From IMG/VR virus record IMGVR_UViG_3300030294_000190, positions 1 to 20,011 of that record: DNA of 20,011 nucleotides. One strand, written 5' to 3'. Below the pieces are notes generated by a model. It was not told the DNA's origin. It saw nothing but the letters and a program-made list of their open reading frames with translations, and made no database searches. Below, one piece after another: positions 8,714 through 15,615 of this stretch (within the stretch, counting starts at the first letter, position 1; every line of letters begins with the position of its first letter). The position numbers and the translations under genes are program-made. This DNA comes from a virus.

Positions 8714-9667
8714 TTATGCCATGGTTGTGAAGTCCTTAACCGCAGCAGCCAATAACTGACCATAGATATCTATTACGCCACCAATGGTAACGAGGTATAC
8801 TTTGGTTCCAGTAAGGGCAGATGTTGGTGTGAATGTGAGTATTTTGCCTGTGCCATCCAATGTCTTAGTACCAGCAACGATAACGCCAGTTGCATCAGTA
8901 ACAATAATAGCTTCACTAGCAATCTTGTTATTGAATGTAAGAACAATTGGAGCAGTTTTGGATATTGATGCAGCGCCATCAGCAGGAACTATAGATGACA
9001 GAGCAATAGCAGCTATTGTTGAACCTGTGAATATGGTTGCTATTTCATCAGGCAAAGGAAGTCTAGGTGTAAGTACAGCAGTTCCGAACAGAATTCCTTC
9101 TAATGTAGCAAGGTTAGTTGGATCTGCTTTGGTTGAGTCTATAACTATAGATGCCGTTGGTTTCTTACCAGTAACTTCTACTGGTGTTGAAGTAACACCC
9201 CATGAGAAGGTAACGCCATCAGGTGAATCATTGATTGACTGATATCCTTTCTCGGAAGGAGAAGCCATTGCGCCATATACCAAATGCAGTTTATAGCCAA
9301 GACTATCATTGACATCATTACCTATTGTAGTCTTATATGCCAAACCGAATGCCGATCTGTTCTGCTGGTTGATCATGACACCAGTAGCAAGTGCTGCTGA
9401 TCCGTCACACGCTGCGAACTCAGATGGGTAAGTATATGCTTCTATTGTTGCTGCAAATTCTTCAGCGGACATCAGGTTAAGATACTTGATATCATCTGCA
9501 TATTTTGGATTTGGTTCTGCTCCTGATGGGCTCTCAGTAACGCTTATTAAGCCGTTCCAAGCAACACCAAGTGGATATGCTCCTGATACCTGGGGATAGA
9601 GCACTCCCTGTTTAACACCGGTTTCATAAAATCGTTCACCGGATTTATCCCATATAATTTTAGTCAT
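8714..9667 (-). CDS. Major tail (tube) protein with C-terminal Ig-like domain
   Basis: This encodes 317 residues. Residues 1-210 fit a siphovirus major tail protein. They begin TKIIWDKSGERFYETGVKQG and contain GVAWNGLISVTESPSGAEPN, then LNLMSAEEFAATIEAYTYP and later FGLAYKTTIGNDV. This part polymerises into the tail tube. Residues about 224-315 (IVPADGAASISKTAPIVLTF, then KTLDGTGKILTFTP, then YLVTIGGVIDIYGQ) look like a bacterial Ig-like (Big_5/SbsA type) domain. Such domains decorate the outside of tail tubes and may bind host-surface sugars weakly. The start ATG has an AAGGAGG site. The gene is followed directly by an intrinsic terminator, consistent with the need for many copies. Confidence 0.92.
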   Translation of the reverse strand: MTKIIWDKSGERFYETGVKQGVLYPQVSGAYPLGVAWNGLISVTESPSGAEPNPKYADDIKYLNLMSAEEFAATIEAYTYPSEFAACDGSAALATGVMINQQNRSAFGLAYKTTIGNDVNDSLGYKLHLVYGAMASPSEKGYQSINDSPDGVTFSWGVTSTPVEVTGKKPTASIVIDSTKADPTNLATLEGILFGTAVLTPRLPLPDEIATIFTGSTIAAIALSSIVPADGAASISKTAPIVLTFNNKIASEAIIVTDATGVIVAGTKTLDGTGKILTFTPTSALTGTKVYLVTIGGVIDIYGQLLAAAVKDFTTMA

Positions 9668-9684
9668 ATTGGTAAAGCCTCCTT

Positions 9685-9984
9685 TTAGTAGTAAATAGTG
9701 AATACAAAGTGGTGCAAATTATCGGCGGTGTAATGCCTATTAAATATACATTTAGACAACATCGCAACTTCCTCCGGTATATTGCTATCCGGGTTCTTGT
9801 CTATTACGGTGACTGTATAGCCTAGATGAATGTTGTATGGCTTATCACTCGCAAATCTAGTATTGGATTTATCCAGTGTGTATATAATACATGGATAACT
9901 AATCTTAACTGTCTCGGGTGGTTGATAGTAGACACTGCTAGTTATCGTTTCCAGAAGGGTCTGTAGTTGGACCCGTGTCCCCAT
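9685..9984 (-). CDS. Head-tail joining / tail completion protein
   Basis: This encodes 99 residues. I place the start at ATG 9984 (MGTRVQLQTLLETI) because GGAGGTG lies 5 bases upstream of it. A TTG at 9999 would need to be read through that same site. Motifs are VYYQPPETVKISYPCIIYTLD and YTVTVIDKNPDSNIPEEVAML. The protein ends with a short beta part (HHFVFTIYY). The pattern matches small proteins found between the head-tail connectors and the major tail protein in Firmicutes siphoviruses, where a tail-terminator role is usual. It overlaps the upstream gene by 47 bases. The exact neck position is inferred from order only. Confidence 0.7.
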   Translation of the reverse strand: MGTRVQLQTLLETITSSVYYQPPETVKISYPCIIYTLDKSNTRFASDKPYNIHLGYTVTVIDKNPDSNIPEEVAMLSKCIFNRHYTADNLHHFVFTIYY

Positions 9985-10291
9985 TGTATACACCTCCAAT
10001 TGATAAGATTAGACGAGGCCGCTGAACCTCGATATTAGTTATCTTCCAAGCGGCTCCCATCCATTTTATATAACGTATAGCATGGAAATTCTGGTAGGCA
10101 TACGGATCGGCTACAATGCTGAACTCATTGTTAATTGTGAGATTATCATTGATACTCTCTCCTGCTTGTGTACGTCTTGATATTTTGTTTATGTCTCCAG
10201 AATAGTTTCGTTCAGTTATAACTTCACCCCACACTCCTGGTGCAGTTTCAAGTGTTTCAGCGTAACCAATTGATCCATAAAACTTTCCCAT
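9938..10291 (-). CDS. Head-tail connector / head-closure-like protein
   Basis: This encodes 117 residues from ATG 10291 (MGKFYGSIGYAETLETAPGV). The frame is open further upstream to 10381, but AAAGGAGGT sits just before 10291 and the protein pattern begins there. GVWGEVITERNYSGDI, then SIVADPYAYQNFHAIRYIKW and RPRLILSIGGVYNGDTG are typical of a Firmicutes phage neck protein placed after the capsid gene. The likely role is in closing the head or joining head and tail. The first 35 bases overlap the small cysteine-rich gene, and the 3' end overlaps the next gene by 47 bases, which suggests translational coupling. Confidence 0.75.
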   Translation of the reverse strand: MGKFYGSIGYAETLETAPGVWGEVITERNYSGDINKISRRTQAGESINDNLTINNEFSIVADPYAYQNFHAIRYIKWMGAAWKITNIEVQRPRLILSIGGVYNGDTGPTTDPSGNDN

Positions 10292-10439
10292 TTTGAACCT
10301 CCTTTGATAAGAAGGATGACTTGTCTTTTGTATCGTAGCATTCAGAACTATTTGGACACTCCATTGTATGATAGTTGGCACAGTCGCTACAATTAGGTAG
10401 GTTTATTTTGGCCTGTTTGCGTTTGAACAAAAGATTCAC
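10257..10439 (-). CDS. Small four-cysteine (zinc-knuckle-like) phage protein
   Basis: This encodes 60 residues. Cysteines at 17, 20, 28 and 34 (CSDC, then MECPNSSEC) make a C-x2-C-x7-C-x5-C array that could bind one zinc ion. I recall short proteins with a similar CxxC plus CPxSxxC pattern in Firmicutes phage head modules; their role is unknown. The start is uncertain. The longest form begins with GTG at 10439, only about 3 bases after AAAGGAT, and TTG at 10430 is an alternative. The 3' end overlaps the next gene by 35 bases in another frame. The spread of conserved-looking residues argues for a real gene. Confidence 0.6.
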   Translation of the reverse strand: MNLLFKRKQAKINLPNCSDCANYHTMECPNSSECYDTKDKSSFLSKEVQNGKVLWINWLR

Positions 10440-10463
10440 TATCCTTTACTTAAGTATTGAGTA

Positions 10464-12194
10464 CTATTTAACCTGTTCGATAACGAGAGCTGATTTAGGA
10501 TGTATAAGAGCACCCGAGCATCTAGTCTCGATCAAGTATTTGTACTGGTTGTAGTCGATATCGAAGTCGTCGAACATACCTATCTGACCACCCTTATCAG
10601 CGCCCATAGCATAGTCACCAAGACTAACCATTATGCCTTTAAGAGCAAGAGTCTCTGCTCCAACAACTCTTTCAAGACCAGCCATAGCTGGAACTTCAAC
10701 GATCCTTGAAACTCTGAGTGTTGCTTCAAGATCAGCAACTGTATTGTGGATTCTTCTACCCAAACTATCTTTAAGTAAAAGCATGTCAGTCAACAGACCA
10801 GTAGTTGTGTAGTATGCTGGAATACCACTACCTTTGTAGTTCTCTCTCGACTTTATGATTTCATCTATAAGATCCTGAGTGTCGCTAACAGCTGTAACTT
10901 TAACGTGGTGAGCATACAGGTCATTGTCAGTGTAGATAGGTCTGATACACTGCTCATCGATTTTGTCTAAACTAGCGATGTCTCTTCCATCTCCAACAAG
11001 AACAGCTCTTGCAAGTTCCTCGTCAAGCATCATTCTCATTTCAGCCTTCAACCAAGCAACTACATCCAGATCAGTTATGTCAAGCATGTCGTCTCTGTCA
11101 AGTTTCTGTTTCTTGTAGATAGTAGTAGGGTAAGTAGTTCTCTTAGCAAGTGCAAAGAACTCTTCTTTCTTAACATTTCCCTTAACATAACCCTTAGCTC
11201 TTGCATCTTCAAGAGATATGTCTGCATATATGGATTTGATTCTTGAGAATGGAGTATGTTTTGTTCCATCCATTACGCTGGTAACCCATGCCATGTCTCT
11301 CTTAAGGAAGTCTGGTGAGTTAACAACGCTCTGTGCATCTGGGAACAAGTAGTCAATGTGCTCTATGCCGTATGTAACCGCATGTGCGAGTACAGCATCC
11401 TTAAGTGAACCTCTCTTCTGAGCATCTGAGAATATGCTCTTTACTGCGTCATGTGATAATGCTTCTCCACCGCCAATATCGTCTTTGCTTTCAAATATAT
11501 TATGTTTCATCTCTTCGCCTCCATCAGTGTATGCCTGCTGTAAAGCGGCATCATTATTTGTTGTAGCTTCGTCTAGTGCTGCGCCTATCATGTAATATAC
11601 GACATTTTTCTGTTCTTCGCTAAGACTATCGAATACCTCCTGAACAGTAGGGTCCTCGTTAGCTGCTGGTGCTGCTGGTGGTGCTGCCTTTACTGCTGCT
11701 GGTGCTGCTGCATGGACAACTTCAGTTTCTTTAAACATAGTGATCTCCTCTCCTGTATAAATTATTGCTTCTTCTGGAATTTCATCGAAGCTGCCATCGC
11801 TATGTTGAAACGATACATTGTCGATTAAAGCCCCTGGATTAGCCCCAGTTAAAACTAAGCTTACTTCGCGAATTGCCCCGTGTAGAACATCTCCGCCATT
11901 CTGTTTAAGGTTATTAGCATAAATGGATAATGCCGATATATCACCATGCTGGACTAATTCTCTAGCATGTGAACCTGCTTGACTTTTGTTAACTTTACAA
12001 TATGCATACACTCCATCAGCTCTATTTTCAAGAACTGCATGACCTAGAACGTTCGTTGGGTCGTCATGAGAATGCTGCCAAACGAGTGGAACAGTAGCTC
12101 CATCATTATGTTTAAATGCATCTTTACGAATTATTCGCCCATCAGAACATTGTAAATCATTTTTTGTAGCATATCCACTAAAATCAAATTTCAT
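10464..12194 (-). CDS. Prohead protease fused to HK97-fold major capsid protein
   Basis: This encodes 576 residues in one frame. Residues 1-130 are an HK97-type prohead serine protease: LVWQHSHDDPTNVLGHA holds the likely catalytic His41, GDISALSIYAN holds the likely Ser90, and IREVSLVLTGANPGAL (about 108-123) is the following conserved strand. Residues about 153-235 hold an Ala/Pro linker and a helical acidic part that looks like a scaffold (delta) domain. Residues about 245-576 are the major capsid protein, with DARAKGYVKGNVKKEEFFALAK, then LVGDGRD, and a C-terminal IETRCSGALIHPKSALVI. The protease would cut away the scaffold during head maturation. The ATG at 12194 has AAGGAGGATAAAAG upstream. 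An internal strong start at 11738 may give a separate capsid-only product. In most HK97-type phages these are two genes. Confidence 0.9.
   Translation of the reverse strand: MKFDFSGYATKNDLQCSDGRIIRKDAFKHNDGATVPLVWQHSHDDPTNVLGHAVLENRADGVYAYCKVNKSQAGSHARELVQHGDISALSIYANNLKQNGGDVLHGAIREVSLVLTGANPGALIDNVSFQHSDGSFDEIPEEAIIYTGEEITMFKETEVVHAAAPAAVKAAPPAAPAANEDPTVQEVFDSLSEEQKNVVYYMIGAALDEATTNNDAALQQAYTDGGEEMKHNIFESKDDIGGGEALSHDAVKSIFSDAQKRGSLKDAVLAHAVTYGIEHIDYLFPDAQSVVNSPDFLKRDMAWVTSVMDGTKHTPFSRIKSIYADISLEDARAKGYVKGNVKKEEFFALAKRTTYPTTIYKKQKLDRDDMLDITDLDVVAWLKAEMRMMLDEELARAVLVGDGRDIASLDKIDEQCIRPIYTDNDLYAHHVKVTAVSDTQDLIDEIIKSRENYKGSGIPAYYTTTGLLTDMLLLKDSLGRRIHNTVADLEATLRVSRIVEVPAMAGLERVVGAETLALKGIMVSLGDYAMGADKGGQIGMFDDFDIDYNQYKYLIETRCSGALIHPKSALVIEQVK
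11736..11752 (-). promoter_or_regulatory. Internal ribosome binding site and ATG for a capsid-only product
   Basis: Within the fused gene the minus strand reads GGAGAGGAGATCACT and then ATG at 11738, with about 7 bases between GGAG and the ATG. This ATG is codon 153, in frame, just after the protease domain. Starting there would give a 424-residue scaffold-plus-capsid protein without the protease. The same bases encode Gly-Glu-Glu-Ile-Thr, so the site could be chance, but its strength and position are striking. Confidence 0.6.
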
Positions 12195-12212
12195 ATTCTT
12201 TTATCCTCCTTT

Positions 12213-13472
12213 TTAAGTAGTAGTTCCACTTGGTAAGAGTGGCGTTTCAGGATTACCATCAGTAGTAGGAGTAGTAGGCGAGTTAATGTTCTTGTTCTTT
12301 AACTCATCTGCTTTAGGATCACTCGATGGTTTAAATCCAATGATACCTCTAAACTCATTTGACGATAGAATTTCATTTCGAGTAAATTTGTCAGCAATAT
12401 CAGCCAATTGACTGACTGGCACTAACTTGAATGGATCTCTAAAGTATACTATTGATTGGTTTTGAGACCTTGCAGTCTTAGTTAGGAACTTGCGCTTCAT
12501 CTCATCAACTATTGCTGATATGATTGGTTCGATAGTTCGGCTAAAGTACGTCAGCATTTCTTGTTCGCCTGCTGAGCCATTGAAGATAGCTTCAGTAATA
12601 CCTAACTGGCCATATAGCATACTTGTTAGATACGTGATTTGACCCATCAGGTTGTTCTCGGTAGGTCTATTCAACTGAGTAATACGTTCTGTACCATCAG
12701 TATAAGCTATACCATACTTTGAACCCGATAACTGCTCCTCTATGTCCTTCCTACGAATCTCGGCTTGTTCTTTTCTAGCTGCTGTTTTAATTACATAAGG
12801 TAATTGTATTATAAGGTCGAGTTTACCTGAACCACTCTGTTCGTCAACAGCATCTATAAGATTTAACTTTCGTATTAGACGTTGGAGGGTTGAGTTTGGC
12901 TCGTTCATAACTGAATAGAATGGATTTTCTATAATAGCTACCATGCTTTTAGGGACTGTTATGTCTTCTTTCTTCGCTGTCTTTTCATTGTAAACCTGAA
13001 CTTTTATATGTGCTGGATACCACTCTAATATCTTTCCGGCTCTTAATTTTTGAATATCATAAGAGTTGGAAAATGCTGGATTATAAGTTGTATCTGTTGG
13101 TACTATAGCAACCTGACCTTCATCAAACATTGATAATACAATATCCTTAATAAAGGATCGTCCAGTCTGGTCCATGTTAGCATCTAATGTTAAACAATCA
13201 TTAAGGCCAGAAGTCATTGGTTCTATGAACCTACCATTTGGATCTGTACGGACATGCTGTATGGAGATTGCTGCTACGTCGGTTGATATACGACTATAGA
13301 CTGAATTGACAATAGACCGTTCATTACCCATAGACAGTCTGGTTTTATCAGGTCTAGAATAATTAGCAGGTCCATAATTTGTATACCTATCTACTTGACT
13401 ATTTGCTTGACCTGTAGTAAAAGCATTCCAAGCATGTTTTAATCTACTCCTAATTGTTTCCTTTTCTTGCAA
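12213..13472 (-). CDS. Portal protein (TTG start)
   Basis: This encodes 419 residues. It forms the ring at the unique head vertex through which DNA is packaged and released. HK97-type portal features are NSVYSRISTDVAAISIQHV (about 56-74), LNDCLTLDANMDQTGRSFI (about 90-108) with MFDEGQVAIVP, and the later IFNGSAGEQEMLTYFSRTIEP with IISAIVDEMKRKFL. The C-terminal part after about residue 395 is polar and Pro/Thr-rich. Translation most likely begins at TTG 13472, because AAAGGAGGTGAG lies 4-7 bases upstream and no ATG is nearby before the conserved part. It lies directly before the protease-capsid gene, as usual, but after a head-fibre-like gene rather than straight after TerL. Confidence 0.92.
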   Translation of the reverse strand: MQEKETIRSRLKHAWNAFTTGQANSQVDRYTNYGPANYSRPDKTRLSMGNERSIVNSVYSRISTDVAAISIQHVRTDPNGRFIEPMTSGLNDCLTLDANMDQTGRSFIKDIVLSMFDEGQVAIVPTDTTYNPAFSNSYDIQKLRAGKILEWYPAHIKVQVYNEKTAKKEDITVPKSMVAIIENPFYSVMNEPNSTLQRLIRKLNLIDAVDEQSGSGKLDLIIQLPYVIKTAARKEQAEIRRKDIEEQLSGSKYGIAYTDGTERITQLNRPTENNLMGQITYLTSMLYGQLGITEAIFNGSAGEQEMLTYFSRTIEPIISAIVDEMKRKFLTKTARSQNQSIVYFRDPFKLVPVSQLADIADKFTRNEILSSNEFRGIIGFKPSSDPKADELKNKNINSPTTPTTDGNPETPLLPSGTTT

Positions 13473-13522
13473 TTTCTCACCTCCTTTATGTAAAGTATTA
13501 AGTGAGCATTATTGATTTAATC

Positions 13523-14491
13523 TTAGAATGCTGAACCAAGAGAAATTCTTCTCCAGTTTTTACCGGCAATTGTGTTGTCAGCCACACATCTATACATGTA
13601 AGTAGCGTCAACCATTTCCTGATTTATTGAACCAACTGTTCCGTCTACTCCAGCAGAAAGTTTCGTAGCTGATCCAGCAAAAGTTGCGTTAGCCATTACT
13701 TTTCCAATAACTATATTATTTCCAGCAACTCCACTAACCTTAGCAGTCAGTTCAACTGTATCGCCAGCACCATCTACGGCTGAAACACCCTGAGTATCCA
13801 ATGTTGTAATTGCAGACACCAATGCGAGTATAGCATTAGCCGCAGTACAATTTGTTCCTAACAGTAAAGTAACAGCTGCAAATGTATCTGTTCCTGCTGT
13901 TATTGTTTCGGTTGAAGCAATTGAATTACCAGCAACTCCACCAACCAACGCCGTTATAGTACATGTGTTGGCAGCAAAGTTTGCAGCACTAACTAATGGA
14001 TGTGGCGTGTTTATGGAATCAGTACCATTGATAGCAGCAACTATATTTATCTTAGTAGCAGGTAAATCAGTGCCGATTGCTATTTCACCATTACCAGTAG
14101 CAGTGCCAGTTGGTACAAATGTAAATACCTTAGTGCCGATAGTCATAGTATTTCCACTTACTGGCTGAGTATCAATTGTTAATACAACAGCAGCTTTATC
14201 TGCATATGTGGAGATATCTACGGCTTTGTTTGTTGGTGTGGTTTTGGTCTGTGCAGCATCAGCTAAGAATTCATAGACATCTGATCCTGCTACTGTTGGA
14301 TTATCAATCGTAACTTTCTCACCGTCAATAACAACTCCTGATACCGTTAGAATTTTTCCAGCATTAACTGCATTTACTGGTGTTCCACTAATAACTTCCA
14401 TTTCAGAAATCCTATTTCCAAGTTTCATTGCTTTGGCATGAATATTAATCTTATTAATCTGGTCAATTTGTTTAGCGGTTAATCTTGTCAT
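13523..14491 (-). CDS. Head-fibre-like decoration protein
   Basis: This encodes 322 residues starting at ATG 14491 with AGAGGAG upstream. The last 35 residues (DATYMYRCVADNTIAGKNWR, then RISLGSAF) are a C-terminal signature I associate with phage head-fibre and capsid-decoration proteins. The N-terminal 30 residues are helical and basic. The middle is low in charge and beta-rich, with at least two related units marked by GGVAGNSI (about 184-191) and SGVAGNNI (about 253-260). There is also a GTKVFTFVPTGTATGNGEIA stretch of a type common in phage surface proteins. It probably sits outside the capsid and may bind host or mucus sugars, but that is inference. It lies between the tag-bearing proteins and the portal. 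Confidence 0.7.
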   Translation of the reverse strand: MTRLTAKQIDQINKINIHAKAMKLGNRISEMEVISGTPVNAVNAGKILTVSGVVIDGEKVTIDNPTVAGSDVYEFLADAAQTKTTPTNKAVDISTYADKAAVVLTIDTQPVSGNTMTIGTKVFTFVPTGTATGNGEIAIGTDLPATKINIVAAINGTDSINTPHPLVSAANFAANTCTITALVGGVAGNSIASTETITAGTDTFAAVTLLLGTNCTAANAILALVSAITTLDTQGVSAVDGAGDTVELTAKVSGVAGNNIVIGKVMANATFAGSATKLSAGVDGTVGSINQEMVDATYMYRCVADNTIAGKNWRRISLGSAF

Positions 14492-14524
14492 TTTTAAATC
14501 TCCTCTTTCTTTTTTTATTTTCTT

Positions 14525-15049
14525 TTATTGTTTAGATGCTTGTACAGTTGATACTATTGCATGTCCTACGCCATAATAAGTTCCAACGGATGCTAATACA
14601 ACGCCCGCTGTTAACTGACCAGACTTCATCATAGCAAGTCCACCTACTTGAGATGCTACTACAATTCCCGCATCTTTTAATAGATTCTGACTTAATGTCT
14701 TACCATTTTTTAATGTTTTGGGTGCTACTATATTTTTACTGGCAGCACTTTTATATTTAGATTTTATTTGTGCTTGTTCATTGTCCAAGGCTTTACTTCT
14801 TTTGATTACTGCATTTACATCATTACCTTTTCCAGACTTTTGTAGGTCAGCCATGTCTTTCTGAAACTTAGCATTAGACTTTTTAAGTTCATCTCTTTTA
14901 CTGGCCGAAGGTTTAGATGTGGCTGCTCCACCAGTTCTATGCCCCCACTTCATGCCTAATTTACCAAAATGTTCGAGTGAATCTTCAGAGTTGGTACCTT
15001 TACCCCAAGACATTCCCATTGCACCGTAATGTTTTAATTCATTATCCAT
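14525..15049 (-). CDS. Protein with two GMxWG tags and hydrophobic C-terminus
   Basis: This encodes 174 residues. The first 38 residues hold two copies of a short motif: LKHYGAMGMSWGKG (5-18) and LEHFGKLGMKWGHR (25-38). A basic, helical and possibly coiled-coil part (about 50-105) follows. Then comes a largely hydrophobic region (about 125-168, with GIVVASQVGGLAMM and GVVLASVGTYYGVG) that could form one or two membrane helices. The N-terminus is identical in protein sequence to that of the next gene upstream for 36 residues. Function is unknown. I infer a virion protein brought into or onto the head by its tags, with a possible membrane role on infection. The start is supported by AAAAGGAGG. 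Confidence 0.7.
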   Translation of the reverse strand: MDNELKHYGAMGMSWGKGTNSEDSLEHFGKLGMKWGHRTGGAATSKPSASKRDELKKSNAKFQKDMADLQKSGKGNDVNAVIKRSKALDNEQAQIKSKYKSAASKNIVAPKTLKNGKTLSQNLLKDAGIVVASQVGGLAMMKSGQLTAGVVLASVGTYYGVGHAIVSTVQASKQ

Positions 15050-15056
15050 TATTTAC
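14943..15056 (-). repeat. 114 bp direct repeat, copy 2
   Basis: This matches 15498-15611 with only three differences (14960, 14972 and 14975), all silent. It covers the ATG, the first 36 codons and a few bases before the start. The offset between the copies is 555 bases. Confidence 0.95.
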
Positions 15057-15064
15057 ACCTCCTT

Positions 15065-15604
15065 TTAACCAAAATTCTTCTTCCATGTCTGAGCAGTTTT
15101 ATAGGTATTTACTGCTGTTTTTGCCGACTTTAACGCTGAACTAACAGCGTGGTCGATTGCTGGTTTGTTTTGAGTGTATAGAATATAACCAGCTGCTAAT
15201 GAGGTTGTTCCCGTTAGGGTCTTAGCTACAATTTTAGCACTTCTACTTGCCTGGTCTTTAGTTGCTCTACCTCTACTGTTAGATATAGCTTTATTATTTA
15301 TTTTAGAGTAGTTAATTTCAGATAGGGCTTTATCGTATGCTGCTTTATACTGAGGATTTTTCATTTTTTCATCAATTTCTTTTTTAACTAATCTTCTCTG
15401 TATACCAGCACCTTTTCCATATGCTTGACGGGCCACTTCGTGCTTAGTTGCATCTTTCTTGGCTGTTTTATTTAATTTATTTTCTGCATGTCGTTGTCCC
15501 CACTTCATGCCTAACTTACCAAAATGCTCTAGTGAATCTTCAGAGTTGGTACCTTTACCCCAAGACATTCCCATTGCACCGTAATGTTTTAATTCATTAT
15601 CCAT
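15065..15604 (-). CDS. Protein with two GMxWG tags, paralogous N-terminus
   Basis: This encodes 179 residues. It starts with the same 36 residues as its downstream neighbour, again with tags at 5-18 (GMSWGKG) and 25-38 (LEHFGKLGMKWGQR). After the tags the two proteins do not align. Here residues 40-120 are highly basic (KLNKTAKKDATKHEVARQ and RRLVKKEIDEKMKN), then a short hydrophobic stretch (about 125-143, with TGTTSLAAGYILY), then a basic end. The basic part might bind DNA. Function is unknown. The gene starts 11 bases after the TerL stop, and its AGGAGG site overlaps that stop, so it is likely co-translated with TerL. Confidence 0.7.
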   Translation of the reverse strand: MDNELKHYGAMGMSWGKGTNSEDSLEHFGKLGMKWGQRHAENKLNKTAKKDATKHEVARQAYGKGAGIQRRLVKKEIDEKMKNPQYKAAYDKALSEINYSKINNKAISNSRGRATKDQASRSAKIVAKTLTGTTSLAAGYILYTQNKPAIDHAVSSALKSAKTAVNTYKTAQTWKKNFG

Positions 15605-15611
15605 TATTTAC
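15498..15611 (-). repeat. 114 bp direct repeat, copy 1
   Basis: This is the upstream member of the repeat pair with 14943-15056 (111 of 114 bases identical). It encodes the double-tag N-terminus of the 179-residue protein. Confidence 0.95.
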
Positions 15612-15615
15612 CCTC

